64,000 nucleotides of DNA from Lachnospiraceae bacterium (GTDB taxonomy: Bacteria; Bacillota; Clostridia; Lachnospirales; Lachnospiraceae). The notes under the pieces are model-generated. The model searched no databases and was not told where the DNA came from. It was given only the letters and a program-made list of their open reading frames with translations. The DNA lies in NCBI GenBank assembly GCA_024403235.1, contig JAKSSF010000004.1:1-64000 (forward strand). Reading direction: 5' to 3'. A program made the position numbers and the translations under genes. Positions 16,652-24,733 of the stretch are shown here, in pieces; the first letter of the stretch is position 1, and each line of letters begins with the position of its first letter.

Positions 16652-17884
16652 GTGAAATTTAAATTAACAAAAGTAGAAAAAGACTGGATTTTGTATGATG
16701 TAGGTAATTCCGCATTTACCCTGTTGATTACCACCATATTACCAATTTATTTTAATTATTTGGCATCTGAGGGTGGCATCAGTTCCGTACAGTACCTGGC
16801 TTATTGGGGATATGCAGCCAGCATTACCACATTGATTGTTGCTGTTTTAGGACCAATTTTAGGAACCTTGGCAGATACAAAGGACTATAAGAAGCCTATA
16901 TTTTCCGTCTTTTTAATCATAGGCTTAGTAGCCTGTGTTGCGTTAGGTGCAGCCAAAAACTGGATAATCTTTTTGGTAATTTTCATTATTGCAAAGGTTG
17001 GCTATTCTTCCAGCTTAATTTTCTATGATTCCATGTTGGGAGATGTAACAGAGGAAGACCGTATGGATAATGTATCTTCATTAGGCTATGCTTGGGGATA
17101 TATCGGAAGCTGTGTTCCTTTTGTGTTATGTCTTGTTTTGGTATTGGGAAATGAAGCTATTGGCATCTCTATGGAAACCGCTATGGCATTTTCCTTTATT
17201 ATCATTGCTGTATGGTGGTTATTATTTACCCTTCCTATGCTGAAAAGCTACAAGCAGACTCATTATGTGGAGAGAAAACCCCATGCCTTTCAGGAAAGCT
17301 TTCGTCGATTGGGAAGAACCTTTAAGAATATTCGGAAAGAGAAAAAAGCATTTATGTTTTTGATTGCCTTTTTCTTTTATATTGATGGTGTATATACCAT
17401 TATTGATATGGCAACCACTTATGGTACGGCATTAGGATTGGGCTCTACAGGTCTTTTGTTGGCCTTATTGGTAACCCAGATTGTAGCATTCCCTTGTGCC
17501 ATTATTTTTGGAAGGTTGGCGCAAAAATATGATGGTGCTACCTTAATTACCGTATGTATTGTGGCTTATATTGGCATTGTAGTGTATGCGATTTTCTTAA
17601 GTACACAGATTCAGTTCTGGATTTTAGCGGTATGTGTAGGTATGTTCCAGGGTGGTGTGCAGGCATTATCCCGTTCTTATTTTGCAAAGATTATTCCCGG
17701 AGAGCAGTCCGGAGAGTTCTTTGGTTTGTTGGATATCTGTGGAAAAGGAGCTTCCTTTGTAGGTACCACCGTTGTTGGTGCGGTTTCCCAAATTACAGGC
17801 AGTGTCAATATGGGTGTTGGAACCATTGCCATCATGTTTGTCATCGGATTATTCTTCTTTAGAAAAACCGTCAAAATATCCTAA
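16652..17884 (+). CDS. MFS transporter of the UMF1 / Atg22-like family
   Basis: An integral membrane protein of about 410 residues with roughly twelve predicted helices. The start region W-I-L-Y-D-V-G-N-S-A-F is the hallmark of the UMF1 (Atg22-like) branch of the major facilitator superfamily, whose yeast member exports amino acids from the vacuole. A second typical segment is GGVQALSRSYFAKIIP near residue 340. Likely role is export or uptake of a small molecule across the cytoplasmic membrane; substrate unknown. The start is taken as GTG 16652 because AAAGGAG lies six bases before it; an ATG at 16616 would add twelve polar residues. No terminator is evident before the rpsO promoter. Confidence 0.85.
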   Translation: MKFKLTKVEKDWILYDVGNSAFTLLITTILPIYFNYLASEGGISSVQYLAYWGYAASITTLIVAVLGPILGTLADTKDYKKPIFSVFLIIGLVACVALGAAKNWIIFLVIFIIAKVGYSSSLIFYDSMLGDVTEEDRMDNVSSLGYAWGYIGSCVPFVLCLVLVLGNEAIGISMETAMAFSFIIIAVWWLLFTLPMLKSYKQTHYVERKPHAFQESFRRLGRTFKNIRKEKKAFMFLIAFFFYIDGVYTIIDMATTYGTALGLGSTGLLLALLVTQIVAFPCAIIFGRLAQKYDGATLITVCIVAYIGIVVYAIFLSTQIQFWILAVCVGMFQGGVQALSRSYFAKIIPGEQSGEFFGLLDICGKGASFVGTTVVGAVSQITGSVNMGVGTIAIMFVIGLFFFRKTVKIS

Positions 17885-17913
17885 AATACCCTGAAAACAC
17901 TTAAAAATAAGGG

Positions 17914-17942
17914 TTTACATCTATTAACGGATGTGGTAATAT
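17914..17942 (+). promoter_or_regulatory. Sigma-A promoter for rpsO
   Basis: TTTACA (17914-17919), 17-base spacer, TAATAT (17937-17942). Good spacing and near-consensus boxes, about 95 bases before the rpsO start. Confidence 0.65.
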
Positions 17943-17963
17943 ATTTGGGTATGAAATCTTGCT

Positions 17964-18003
17964 TATACTCAGTTTCGGGTAACTCCGACCCATACTTGGT
18001 ATA
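17964..18003 (+). promoter_or_regulatory. rpsO: Structured rpsO leader, possible S15 autoregulatory element
   Basis: Between promoter and rpsO, TATAC (17964-17968) can pair with GTATA (17999-18003), enclosing GGGT (17977-17980) paired with ACCC (17988-17991) around a seven-base loop. S15 is known to bind its own mRNA leader in several bacteria, including Firmicutes. The fold is drawn by eye and the binding is inferred. Confidence 0.4.
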
Positions 18004-18036
18004 CAGCGAAAATAAAGAATAATGGAGGATAAAAAA

Positions 18037-18303
18037 ATGATTTCAAAAGAAAAGAAAACATCAATTATTACAGAGTATGCTAGAACAGAAGGCGACACAG
18101 GTTCACCGGAAGTTCAGGTAGCAGTATTAACAGCAAGAATTGCAGAGTTAACAGAGCACTTAAAAGCAAACCCGAAGGATCATCACAGCAGACGTGGTAT
18201 GTTTAAAATGGTTGGTAAGAGACGTGGTTTATTAGACTACTTAAAGAAAAAAGACATTGAAAGATACCGTGCTTTAATTGCAAAACTTGGCATCAGAAAG
18301 TAA
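18037..18303 (+). CDS. rpsO: 30S ribosomal protein S15
   Basis: S15 is a primary 16S rRNA-binding protein of the central domain. The 88-residue protein shows the family hallmarks [12 protein letters not shown] (near 23-34), [15 protein letters not shown] and KRRGLLDYL. The start is ATG 18037, with GGAGG just upstream; an ATG at 18022 lies before that site and would add five residues. It is followed by a strong terminator and then pnp, the same pair order as in many bacteria. Confidence 0.97.
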   Translation: MISKEKKTSIITEYARTEGDTGSPEVQVAVLTARIAELTEHLKANPKDHHSRRGMFKMVGKRRGLLDYLKKKDIERYRALIAKLGIRK

Positions 18304-18311
18304 GATTGGAT

Positions 18312-18343
18312 AAAAAGACGGATAGATGCTATCCGTCTTTTTT
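18312..18343 (+). terminator. Rho-independent terminator after rpsO
   Basis: AAAGACGGATAG (18314-18325) pairs with CTATCCGTCTTT (18329-18340) around a tight loop, followed by TTT. A classical strong terminator. Confidence 0.9.
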
Positions 18344-18350
18344 GATAAAT

Positions 18351-18441
18351 TTTTCCGAATGGAAGGAAGCCCCCGAGACCACTGAAAAGTGTAGGAAAAT
18401 CCTGTATTTTTCAGTAGTTTCGGATTCTTCTTTTCGGAAAA
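18351..18441 (+). promoter_or_regulatory. pnp: Long nested hairpin in the pnp leader
   Basis: Three nested inverted repeats share one axis: TTTTCCGAA (18351-18359) with TTCGGAAAA (18433-18441); CCG and ACTGAAAA (18373-18375, 18381-18388) with TTTTCAGT and CGG (18408-18415, 18421-18423); and AGGA (18393-18396) with TCCT (18400-18403). No T-run follows, so this is not a terminator. It ends 24 bases before the pnp start. In enterobacteria the pnp leader forms a hairpin that RNase III and PNPase use for self-repression; a like role here is an inference. Confidence 0.6.
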
Positions 18442-18465
18442 CAAAATAAGAAAAGGAGAAAAATT

Positions 18466-20556
18466 ATGTATCAGTCATTTTCAATGGAACTTGCCGGTCG
18501 TACTTTAACTGTTGATGTAAACAGAGTTGGTAAACAGGCAAATGGTTGTGCATTTATGCACTACGGTGATACCACCGTTTTATGTACAGCAACCGCTTCA
18601 GAAAAGCCAAGAGAAGGAATCGATTTCTTCCCTTTGAGCGTAGAATATGAAGAAAAATTATATGCTGTAGGAAAAATCCCCGGAGGATTTAACAAAAGAG
18701 AAGGAAAAGCAAGTGAAAACGCAATCTTAACCAGCCGTGTTATTGACCGTCCTATGCGTCCACTTTTCCCTAAGGATTACAGAAATGATGTAACCTTAAA
18801 CAATATGGTTATGTCTGTAGATCCGGCATGTAGACCGGAATTAGTAGCTATGCTTGGTTCTGCTATTGCAACCAGCATTTCTGATATTCCATTCTGTGGA
18901 CCTTGTGCAACTACACAGGTTGGTATGGTAGATGGTGAATTGATTATCAATCCTAGCCAGGAACAGTGGAAGAATGGTGATTTGAACTTAACTGTTGCTT
19001 CTACCAGTGAAAAGGTTATCATGATTGAAGCCGGTGCCAATGAAATCCCGGAAGCACAGATGATTGAAGCAATTTACAAGGCTCATGAAATCAACCAGAC
19101 AATTATTGCTTTCATCAACAAGATGGTAGCGGAAGTTGGTAAAGAAAAACACAGCTATACAAGTTGTGCAATTCCGGATGAAATGTTTGAAGCTATGAAA
19201 GAAATCGTAACTCCTGCAGAAATGGAAGTTGCTGTTTTCACAGATGAAAAACAGGTTCGTGAAGAAAACATTCGTGTGATCCGTGAAAAATTAGAAGAAG
19301 CATTTGCTGATAAAGAAGAATGGCTTCCCATTTTAGGCGAAGCATTATATCAGTATCAGAAGAAGACTGTTCGTAAGATGATCTTAAAGGATCAGAAACG
19401 TCCTGATGGTCGTGCTATTACACAGATTCGTCCTTTGGCTGCAGAAGTAGACTTGATTCCCAGAGTACATGGTTCTGCTATGTTCACCAGAGGTCAGACA
19501 CAGATTTGTACAGTAACTACATTAGCACCTTTATCAGAAGTACAGAAGATTGACGGTTTGGATGCAAACGAAACCAGCAAGAGATATATGCATCATTACA
19601 ATTTCCCTTCTTACTCAGTAGGCGAAACAAAACCTTCCAGAGGACCTGGACGTAGAGAAATTGGTCACGGTGCATTGGCAGAAAAAGCTTTGGTTCCTGT
19701 AATTCCTTCTGAGGAAGAATTCCCTTATGCAATCCGTACTGTATCAGAAACCTTTGAATCAAACGGTTCTACTTCACAGGCTTCAATTTGTGCATCTACC
19801 ATGTCTTTGATGGCTGCAGGTGTTCCTATTAAGAAACAGGTTGCCGGTATTTCTTGTGGTTTGGTTACCGGTGAAACAGATGATGATTACATCGTTTTAA
19901 CAGATATTCAAGGCTTAGAAGATTTCTTCGGTGATATGGACTTTAAGGTAGCCGGTACCCATGATGGTATTACAGCTATTCAGATGGATATTAAGATTCA
20001 TGGTTTAACAAGACCTATCGTAGAAGAAGCTATTAAGAGAACAAAAGAAGCAAGAGAATATATCTTAAATGAGATTATGACTCCTTGTATCGCTGCTCCT
20101 CGTGCAGAGGTTGGAGAATATGCTCCTAAGATTATTTCTATCCAGATTGATCCTGAAAAGATTGGTGATGTTGTTGGTCAGCGTGGTAAGACCATTAACG
20201 AAATCATTGCTCGTACCGGTGTGAAGATTGATATCACAGATGACGGTAAGGTATCTGTATGTGGTACAGACGCTGCTATGATGGATTCTGCAGTAGAAAT
20301 GATTAAAATTATCACAACAGAATTTGAAGAAGGCCAGATTTTCAAAGGGAAAGTAGTTTCTATCAAAGAATTTGGTGCTTTCATTGAATTCGCACCCGGA
20401 AAAGAAGGCATGGTACACATTTCTAAGATTTCTAAAGACAGAATCAAATGTGTAGAAGATGTTTTGACCTTAGGTGATAAAGTAACTGTTGTATGTCTTG
20501 GAAAAGATAAGATGGGCAGAACCAGCTTCTCTATGAAAGATGTAGCACAGGCTTAA
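18466..20556 (+). CDS. pnp: Polyribonucleotide nucleotidyltransferase (PNPase)
   Basis: PNPase is a trimeric 3'-to-5' phosphorolytic exoribonuclease of mRNA decay. The 696-residue protein has two RNase PH domains (about 10-145 and 310-545) with the helical domain between, then a KH domain (about 560-615; IGDVVGQRGKTINEI) and an S1 domain (about 620-690; GKVVSIKEFGAFIEF). Landmarks are FFPLSVEYEEK, RVIDRPMRPLFP, RGQTQ and GPGRREIGHGALAEKAL, all matching the family. Length is standard. A strong AAAGGAG site precedes ATG. The long leader hairpin and the terminator on both sides make it a single-gene unit. Confidence 0.97.
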   Translation: MYQSFSMELAGRTLTVDVNRVGKQANGCAFMHYGDTTVLCTATASEKPREGIDFFPLSVEYEEKLYAVGKIPGGFNKREGKASENAILTSRVIDRPMRPLFPKDYRNDVTLNNMVMSVDPACRPELVAMLGSAIATSISDIPFCGPCATTQVGMVDGELIINPSQEQWKNGDLNLTVASTSEKVIMIEAGANEIPEAQMIEAIYKAHEINQTIIAFINKMVAEVGKEKHSYTSCAIPDEMFEAMKEIVTPAEMEVAVFTDEKQVREENIRVIREKLEEAFADKEEWLPILGEALYQYQKKTVRKMILKDQKRPDGRAITQIRPLAAEVDLIPRVHGSAMFTRGQTQICTVTTLAPLSEVQKIDGLDANETSKRYMHHYNFPSYSVGETKPSRGPGRREIGHGALAEKALVPVIPSEEEFPYAIRTVSETFESNGSTSQASICASTMSLMAAGVPIKKQVAGISCGLVTGETDDDYIVLTDIQGLEDFFGDMDFKVAGTHDGITAIQMDIKIHGLTRPIVEEAIKRTKEAREYILNEIMTPCIAAPRAEVGEYAPKIISIQIDPEKIGDVVGQRGKTINEIIARTGVKIDITDDGKVSVCGTDAAMMDSAVEMIKIITTEFEEGQIFKGKVVSIKEFGAFIEFAPGKEGMVHISKISKDRIKCVEDVLTLGDKVTVVCLGKDKMGRTSFSMKDVAQA

Positions 20557-20580
20557 GAAACAGAATACTAAAGACTCTAG

Positions 20581-20618
20581 AAATCTCTATCTGTAATTTG
20601 CAGATAGAGATTTTTTTT
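20581..20618 (+). terminator. Rho-independent terminator after pnp
   Basis: AAATCTCTATCTG (20581-20593) pairs with CAGATAGAGATTT (20601-20613), loop TAATTTG, T-run of eight. Very strong. Confidence 0.93.
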
Positions 20619-20666
20619 ATGCCTAAAATGAAAAATATTCTTCCTAACAAAGATTCTGCAAAGCCT

Positions 20667-20696
20667 GTCATAAAGAAATAGGCCTGTACATATATT
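20667..20696 (+). promoter_or_regulatory. Candidate sigma-E promoter of the spoIIIA operon
   Basis: GTCATA (20667-20672) and CATATATT (20689-20696) resemble the mother-cell sigma-E boxes (about GTCATATT and CATACAAT) with near-normal spacing. spoIIIA operons are sigma-E dependent in known spore formers. No sigma-A-like pair is evident here. Confidence 0.4.
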
Positions 20697-20749
20697 GAGA
20701 TAGGAGACAAACCTAATGGGTAAAAAAGAACTGGCAAGAAAGGAATGCT

Positions 20750-21721
20750 ATGAAGCTAATGACTGCTTTCCCGGAAAGAGTTTCTACATTGTTTCAAAAA
20801 CAGGAGACTACAATTATGGCTATGGAGGAAATCAGATTACGGGCTTTTCAGCCTATCTTTTTTTATAAACGGGGACAGGAATATGTGATGAATGAAGTTA
20901 GAAAAAAAAAAAAAACGAAAAATAAAAATGCCCTTGGTAGTGGTCTTATAATATCTCCTTCAGAAATAGAAGAAATGATTAGCAGACTTTGTCAAGCATC
21001 TCCCTATGCCTATGAAGAAGAGTTGAAAAAAGGATATTTGACCGTAGAAGGTGGGCACCGCATTGGAATTGGCGGAGAAATGAATCCTGGAGAAACAGGA
21101 CAAATACAAAGTGTAAAACATATCGCCTATTTAAATATAAGAATTGCCCATGAGATAAAAACGGCAGGAGAACGGATAGTGCCATATTTGTATCAGAATG
21201 GGAAATTACAAAATATACTGATTGTTTCCCCACCGGGCTACGGGAAAACTACTTTACTGCGGGATTTGATCCGAAGAATATCCAATGGCAGTCTTTATGC
21301 CAAAGGAATGACGGTAGGCGTGGTAGATGAAAGAGGAGAAATATCCGGTAGTTACCAAGGTGTTCCGCAAAATGATATAGGAATTCGTACGGATTGTATC
21401 ACAGCCTGCAAGAAAAGTACGGGAATGATGCTGCTTCTTCGTTCTATGGCTCCAATGGTGATAGCTGTGGATGAATTGGCAGGAGAAGAGGATCAAAAGG
21501 CTGTGTTTTCGGTGCTTGGAAGTGGCTGTAAAATTTTAGCCAGTATTCATGGAGAAAGTATTTCGGAACTAGAGAAAAAGCCATGGTTTCTTCCATTTTT
21601 AAGAGAAGAAGTATTTCAAACCATAATTATTTTGCGGAAAAAGGAAGGTATTTTTATGGCAAAAATAATGGAAAAGAGGAGTGAAGCATGGCAATTGCTG
21701 GGGGACTTTGCATTATCCTAG
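20750..21721 (+). CDS. spoIIIAA: Stage III sporulation protein SpoIIIAA (secretion-type ATPase)
   Basis: SpoIIIAA is the cytosolic ATPase of the SpoIIIA-SpoIIQ channel that links mother cell and forespore. The 323-residue protein has a conserved N-terminal domain (EIRLRAFQP; AYEEELKKGYLTVEGGHRIG near 85-105) and a RecA-like ATPase with Walker A PPGYGKTT near 160, DERGEI near 192 and VIAVDEL as Walker B near 243. The coding frame contains a run of 14 A at 20902-20915, encoding four Lys in a poorly conserved region, a possible slippage site. The ATG has AAAGGAA upstream. First of eight spoIIIA genes, overlapping spoIIIAB by 34 bases. Confidence 0.93.
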   Translation: MKLMTAFPERVSTLFQKQETTIMAMEEIRLRAFQPIFFYKRGQEYVMNEVRKKKKTKNKNALGSGLIISPSEIEEMISRLCQASPYAYEEELKKGYLTVEGGHRIGIGGEMNPGETGQIQSVKHIAYLNIRIAHEIKTAGERIVPYLYQNGKLQNILIVSPPGYGKTTLLRDLIRRISNGSLYAKGMTVGVVDERGEISGSYQGVPQNDIGIRTDCITACKKSTGMMLLLRSMAPMVIAVDELAGEEDQKAVFSVLGSGCKILASIHGESISELEKKPWFLPFLREEVFQTIIILRKKEGIFMAKIMEKRSEAWQLLGDFALS

Positions 21722-22203
21722 GGTGCTTTTTCTATGGACTTTCTTACATAAAAAGAATGAAAGAAAAAATGCATTGCTTGGAGCAATGGGAATTGGCATT
21801 TCATTTACTGAAAGAGGAATTGGAATACCAAAAAGCAAGTCTTCCCAGTGCTTGTCATCAAGTAGGGAATCTTCTGACGGAGGACCTGGGAAAAGGATTT
21901 CAATATATTTTTCAAACAATGGAAAAAGGGGCAGGAGAAACTTTTGCTTCTGTTTGGACAAGGGCATTTGAAGACTTTGTCCGAAATAGCCCTTTAGAAA
22001 CGGAAAGTAAATCTGCCATTTTGGATTTTGGAAAATATACCGGTTTTTTGAATGTAAAAAAGCAACTCTTATTTTTACATCAGTTGGAAAATAATATGAG
22101 AGAACAAAAGGAGCAGGCAAAAAGACAGTATCAGGAAAAGAAAAAGCTGGTATATTGCTTTAGCATTTCTCTAGGACTGATATTTGTCATAATTTTAGCG
22201 TAG
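21688..22203 (+). CDS. spoIIIAB: Stage III sporulation protein SpoIIIAB
   Basis: SpoIIIAB is a mother-cell membrane protein of the SpoIIIA channel with a fold like the N-terminal domain of GspF. The 171-residue protein has one N-terminal helix (AIAGGLCIILGCFFYGLSY), a helical soluble part with the conserved W-x-x-A-x-x-x-L-x-x-E pattern near 30 and a C-terminal membrane helix (YCFSISLGLIFVIILA). ATG 21688 is preceded by GAGGAGTGAAGC and overlaps the end of spoIIIAA, suggesting translational coupling. Confidence 0.9.
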   Translation: MAIAGGLCIILGCFFYGLSYIKRMKEKMHCLEQWELAFHLLKEELEYQKASLPSACHQVGNLLTEDLGKGFQYIFQTMEKGAGETFASVWTRAFEDFVRNSPLETESKSAILDFGKYTGFLNVKKQLLFLHQLENNMREQKEQAKRQYQEKKKLVYCFSISLGLIFVIILA

Positions 22204-22213
22204 GAGATTGGAT

Positions 22214-22408
22214 ATGGAAGTAGGTCTGATTTTTAAGATAGCGGCAGTAGGGATTTTGGTGACTCTGCTTGGTCAGGTGTTGAAGCATAGTGGCAGAGAA
22301 GAACAAGCATTTATGATTTCATTAGCAGGGTTAATACTGGTACTTACCTGGGTGATTCCTTCTATTTATGAATTGTTTCAATCAATACAGAATTTGTTTC
22401 AGTTGTAA
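22214..22408 (+). CDS. spoIIIAC: Stage III sporulation protein SpoIIIAC
   Basis: A 64-residue protein with two membrane helices, LIFKIAAVGILVTLLGQVL (about 5-23) and a second one at about 34-52, joined by HSGREEQAF, the pattern that marks SpoIIIAC. It forms part of the SpoIIIA channel complex in the outer forespore membrane. ATG 22214 has GGAGA upstream; the TTG at 22208 is an unlikely alternative. Tight spacing to both neighbours supports one operon. Confidence 0.9.
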   Translation: MEVGLIFKIAAVGILVTLLGQVLKHSGREEQAFMISLAGLILVLTWVIPSIYELFQSIQNLFQL

Positions 22409-22420
22409 AAAAGGAGCAAA

Positions 22421-22807
22421 ATGGATATTTTAAAAATTTCATCAGTTGCAATTATCGGTGTATTTCTATGTCTATTTTTCAAAAAGGACAATCCACAGTA
22501 TGGTTTGTTGCTTATGCTAACGATTACGGTGCTGGTCATTAGTATAGGTATTGTTTGGTTACAGGAGATCAAGGATAAAATTTTAGAGTTGTCTGTTTAT
22601 GGAGAAGAAACAAAAGGCTATTTTGCTTTGCTTTTTAAGGTAATAGGGATTACCTGTGTTTGTGAATTTACTTCTGCCATATGTAAAGACGCGGGCTTTA
22701 GTGCGTTGGCGGAACAAGTGAGAGTGGTGGGAAAACTATTGGTATTGGCTACCGGTCTTCCTATTCTGTTATCTATGTTGGAATTAATTGGCAGGTATAG
22801 CGTATGA
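22421..22807 (+). CDS. spoIIIAD: Stage III sporulation protein SpoIIIAD
   Basis: SpoIIIAD is a small polytopic membrane protein of the SpoIIIA complex. The 128-residue sequence has helices near 2-18, 28-46, 62-85 and 102-122, and the typical FTSAICKDAGFSALAEQVRVVGK segment near 87-108. ATG 22421 has AAGGAG eight bases upstream, and its last four bases overlap the start of spoIIIAE. Confidence 0.93.
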   Translation: MDILKISSVAIIGVFLCLFFKKDNPQYGLLLMLTITVLVISIGIVWLQEIKDKILELSVYGEETKGYFALLFKVIGITCVCEFTSAICKDAGFSALAEQVRVVGKLLVLATGLPILLSMLELIGRYSV

Positions 22808-23865
22808 ATGCAGAAAGCCTTACACCCTGGTTAGACAGAATTGATTTTTGGAAATGGGAAAAGCAGTGGCAGGAATTGTTGCCTACCGGAGAATTTCCCA
22901 TAGAAGAAATATTTCAGGCAATTTTTCAAGGAGATATTTTAAGGGCTATAACGCTCTTTTGGGATAGTTCCATAGGAAGTACCTTAGAACAGCTTTCTGT
23001 AGGGAAAAAGTGGATTCTATCAGTGTTAATAATAGGACTGATTTCCACCTTATTTACAACCATGAAGGACACCTTTCAAAATACCCAAATTGCAGACTTG
23101 GCATTTTTATTACATTACTTTATTCTGGTAGTTTTACTGACGGAATTTTTTGAAATGGGAATGGAATTGGCAACGGATATTTTGCAGACCATTACCAAAT
23201 TTATGGAATTATTTTTCCCAACCTTCTTTCTGGTCATGGGATTTTCCGGAAAAACGGTTTCAGGACTTTTCTTTTATCAACTTTCCAATCTTGTCATATA
23301 TATGTTTGAGTTGCTTCTGCAAAGACTGCTTTTTCCATTGTTATCTGTCTATATTCTTTTGGTAATACTGAATGGTATATGGGGAGAGGAACGATTAAAA
23401 CTTTTTCTGGAATTGTGTAAAAAGTTTTTCCTTTGTGTCCTAAAAGCAGCCTTTTGGATGCTTACCGGAACAGGTGCCTTGGAAGCCTTACTGGGACCGG
23501 TAATGGATAGAAATAAAGCCATTCTATGGGAAAAGGCAGTGGACACAATCCCAGGAGCAGGAGGGGTATTGAGTGGCACTGCAAAAATATGGTTAGGTAC
23601 AGCAGGTCTGGTAAAAAATAGCATTGGAATTCTTGGTATGCTATTTTTACTTGCCCTTACCTTATTGCCACTTATCAAACTTTTCCTTATGGCAATTTCC
23701 ATTAAAGTTGTGGCAGCGTTTCTTGGATTGGTGGGAGATAAACGAATTGTTTCCACAACCAATGAGATGGGAGAGGGGATGCTTTTACTGGTAAAAATGC
23801 TGGCAATCGGGATTACTCTTTTTATGCTTTTTGTAGGGATAGCCGCTTTTTCTACAGTAGGCTGA
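22804..23865 (+). CDS. spoIIIAE: Stage III sporulation protein SpoIIIAE
   Basis: SpoIIIAE is the largest multi-pass protein of the SpoIIIA complex. The 353-residue product has an N-terminal soluble region and about seven or eight membrane helices. Family-like stretches include GFSGKTVSGLFFYQLSN near 142, TGTGALEALLGPVMDRNKA near 222 with PGAGGVLSGT near 250, and a final LFVGIAAFS. The start overlaps the stop of spoIIIAD (ATGA), a sign of coupled translation. Confidence 0.93.
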   Translation: MNAESLTPWLDRIDFWKWEKQWQELLPTGEFPIEEIFQAIFQGDILRAITLFWDSSIGSTLEQLSVGKKWILSVLIIGLISTLFTTMKDTFQNTQIADLAFLLHYFILVVLLTEFFEMGMELATDILQTITKFMELFFPTFFLVMGFSGKTVSGLFFYQLSNLVIYMFELLLQRLLFPLLSVYILLVILNGIWGEERLKLFLELCKKFFLCVLKAAFWMLTGTGALEALLGPVMDRNKAILWEKAVDTIPGAGGVLSGTAKIWLGTAGLVKNSIGILGMLFLLALTLLPLIKLFLMAISIKVVAAFLGLVGDKRIVSTTNEMGEGMLLLVKMLAIGITLFMLFVGIAAFSTVG

Positions 23866-23901
23866 TAGGACTGGCTAAGTGATTATGGTATAGAAATTTA
23901 A

Positions 23902-24234
23902 ATGGGGAATGGTATGACAAGCGTATTGGAATTGGTAAAGGGAATCGGCGTTTTTATGATTCTTGGGAAAATCATATTGCAGTTATGTAGCGGAAGTACT
24001 TACGAAAAATATGTGCAATACATTCTATCCCTTATGATACTTGCTCAGTTACTAACCGGAATTGTCACGCTTTTGGGAAAAGAACCCACCCTTTCATTGG
24101 AAAAGGAAATAGAGGAAATGGGTATTTTTTCAGCAGTGGAGTCAAATGAGAAGGAAGAAAAATTAAAACAGGAATGGCAGAATTATGAAGCAGAATTGGA
24201 AAATCTGGGAGAAGGGGAATCCGTGGTTCCTTAA
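23902..24234 (+). CDS. spoIIIAF: Stage III sporulation protein SpoIIIAF
   Basis: A 110-residue protein with two N-terminal membrane helices (about 8-26 and 38-55) followed by an acidic soluble tail, matching the topology of SpoIIIAF. It is shorter than the typical 150-200 residue protein, the soluble domain being reduced. Position between spoIIIAE and spoIIIAG makes the assignment safe. The ATG at 23902 is followed by a second possible ATG at 23914; it overlaps spoIIIAG by 50 bases in another frame. Confidence 0.82.
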   Translation: MGNGMTSVLELVKGIGVFMILGKIILQLCSGSTYEKYVQYILSLMILAQLLTGIVTLLGKEPTLSLEKEIEEMGIFSAVESNEKEEKLKQEWQNYEAELENLGEGESVVP

Positions 24235-24721
24235 AAAAGAGAATTTTTTACTGTTGATATTGTTTGGCATGCTTTTAATGGTAGTGGTTTGGCCTACCTC
24301 TAAAAAAGAGAAGGAAGAAGCTATCAAGGAAGCATCCTTGCAGGAAGAAATGGTTTTGCAGGAACAAAGGAAACAACAGTCTTCTACAGAGATGGAAGAA
24401 AGATTAACCAGTCTTTTAGAAGCAATGGACGGAGTGGGACGAGTGCAGGTAATGATTACTTACCAGGCATCTGCAGAGCAGGTGCCCTTAAAAGACCTGG
24501 GCAAGGAATTGGAAGAGGAAACGATCTTTGGGGAAGAAAAAACAGGAGAAAAAAATCCTTATATTGTGAAGGAATATAGCCCGGTAGTGGAAGGGGTAAC
24601 GGTAGTTTGTGAAGGAGGGGATGATTTTATCATTCAAAAAAATATAACAGAGACTGTGCAGGCATTATTTGGGACTTCACCACATAAAATAAAAGTAGTT
24701 AAGATGAAGCAAACAGAATAG
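24185..24721 (+). CDS. spoIIIAG: Stage III sporulation protein SpoIIIAG
   Basis: SpoIIIAG is a bitopic protein whose extracellular ring-building motif forms the large ring in the space between mother cell and forespore. The 178-residue product has a membrane helix (LLLILFGMLLMVVVWP near 22-38), a Glu/Gln-rich linker, and the RBM domain: LLEAMDGVGRVQVMITYQ near 78-95 and VVEGVTVVCEGGDD near 138. The start at ATG 24185 overlaps the end of spoIIIAF. The ring domain appears complete. Confidence 0.9.
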   Translation: MKQNWKIWEKGNPWFLKKENFLLLILFGMLLMVVVWPTSKKEKEEAIKEASLQEEMVLQEQRKQQSSTEMEERLTSLLEAMDGVGRVQVMITYQASAEQVPLKDLGKELEEETIFGEEKTGEKNPYIVKEYSPVVEGVTVVCEGGDDFIIQKNITETVQALFGTSPHKIKVVKMKQTE

Positions 24722-24733
24722 GAGAAGTATAGG

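Noticed and set aside
20619..20681. Possible 20-codon peptide ATG before spoIIIAA
   Set aside because: It starts next to the pnp terminator T-run, has no ribosome binding site and overlaps the promoter candidate.
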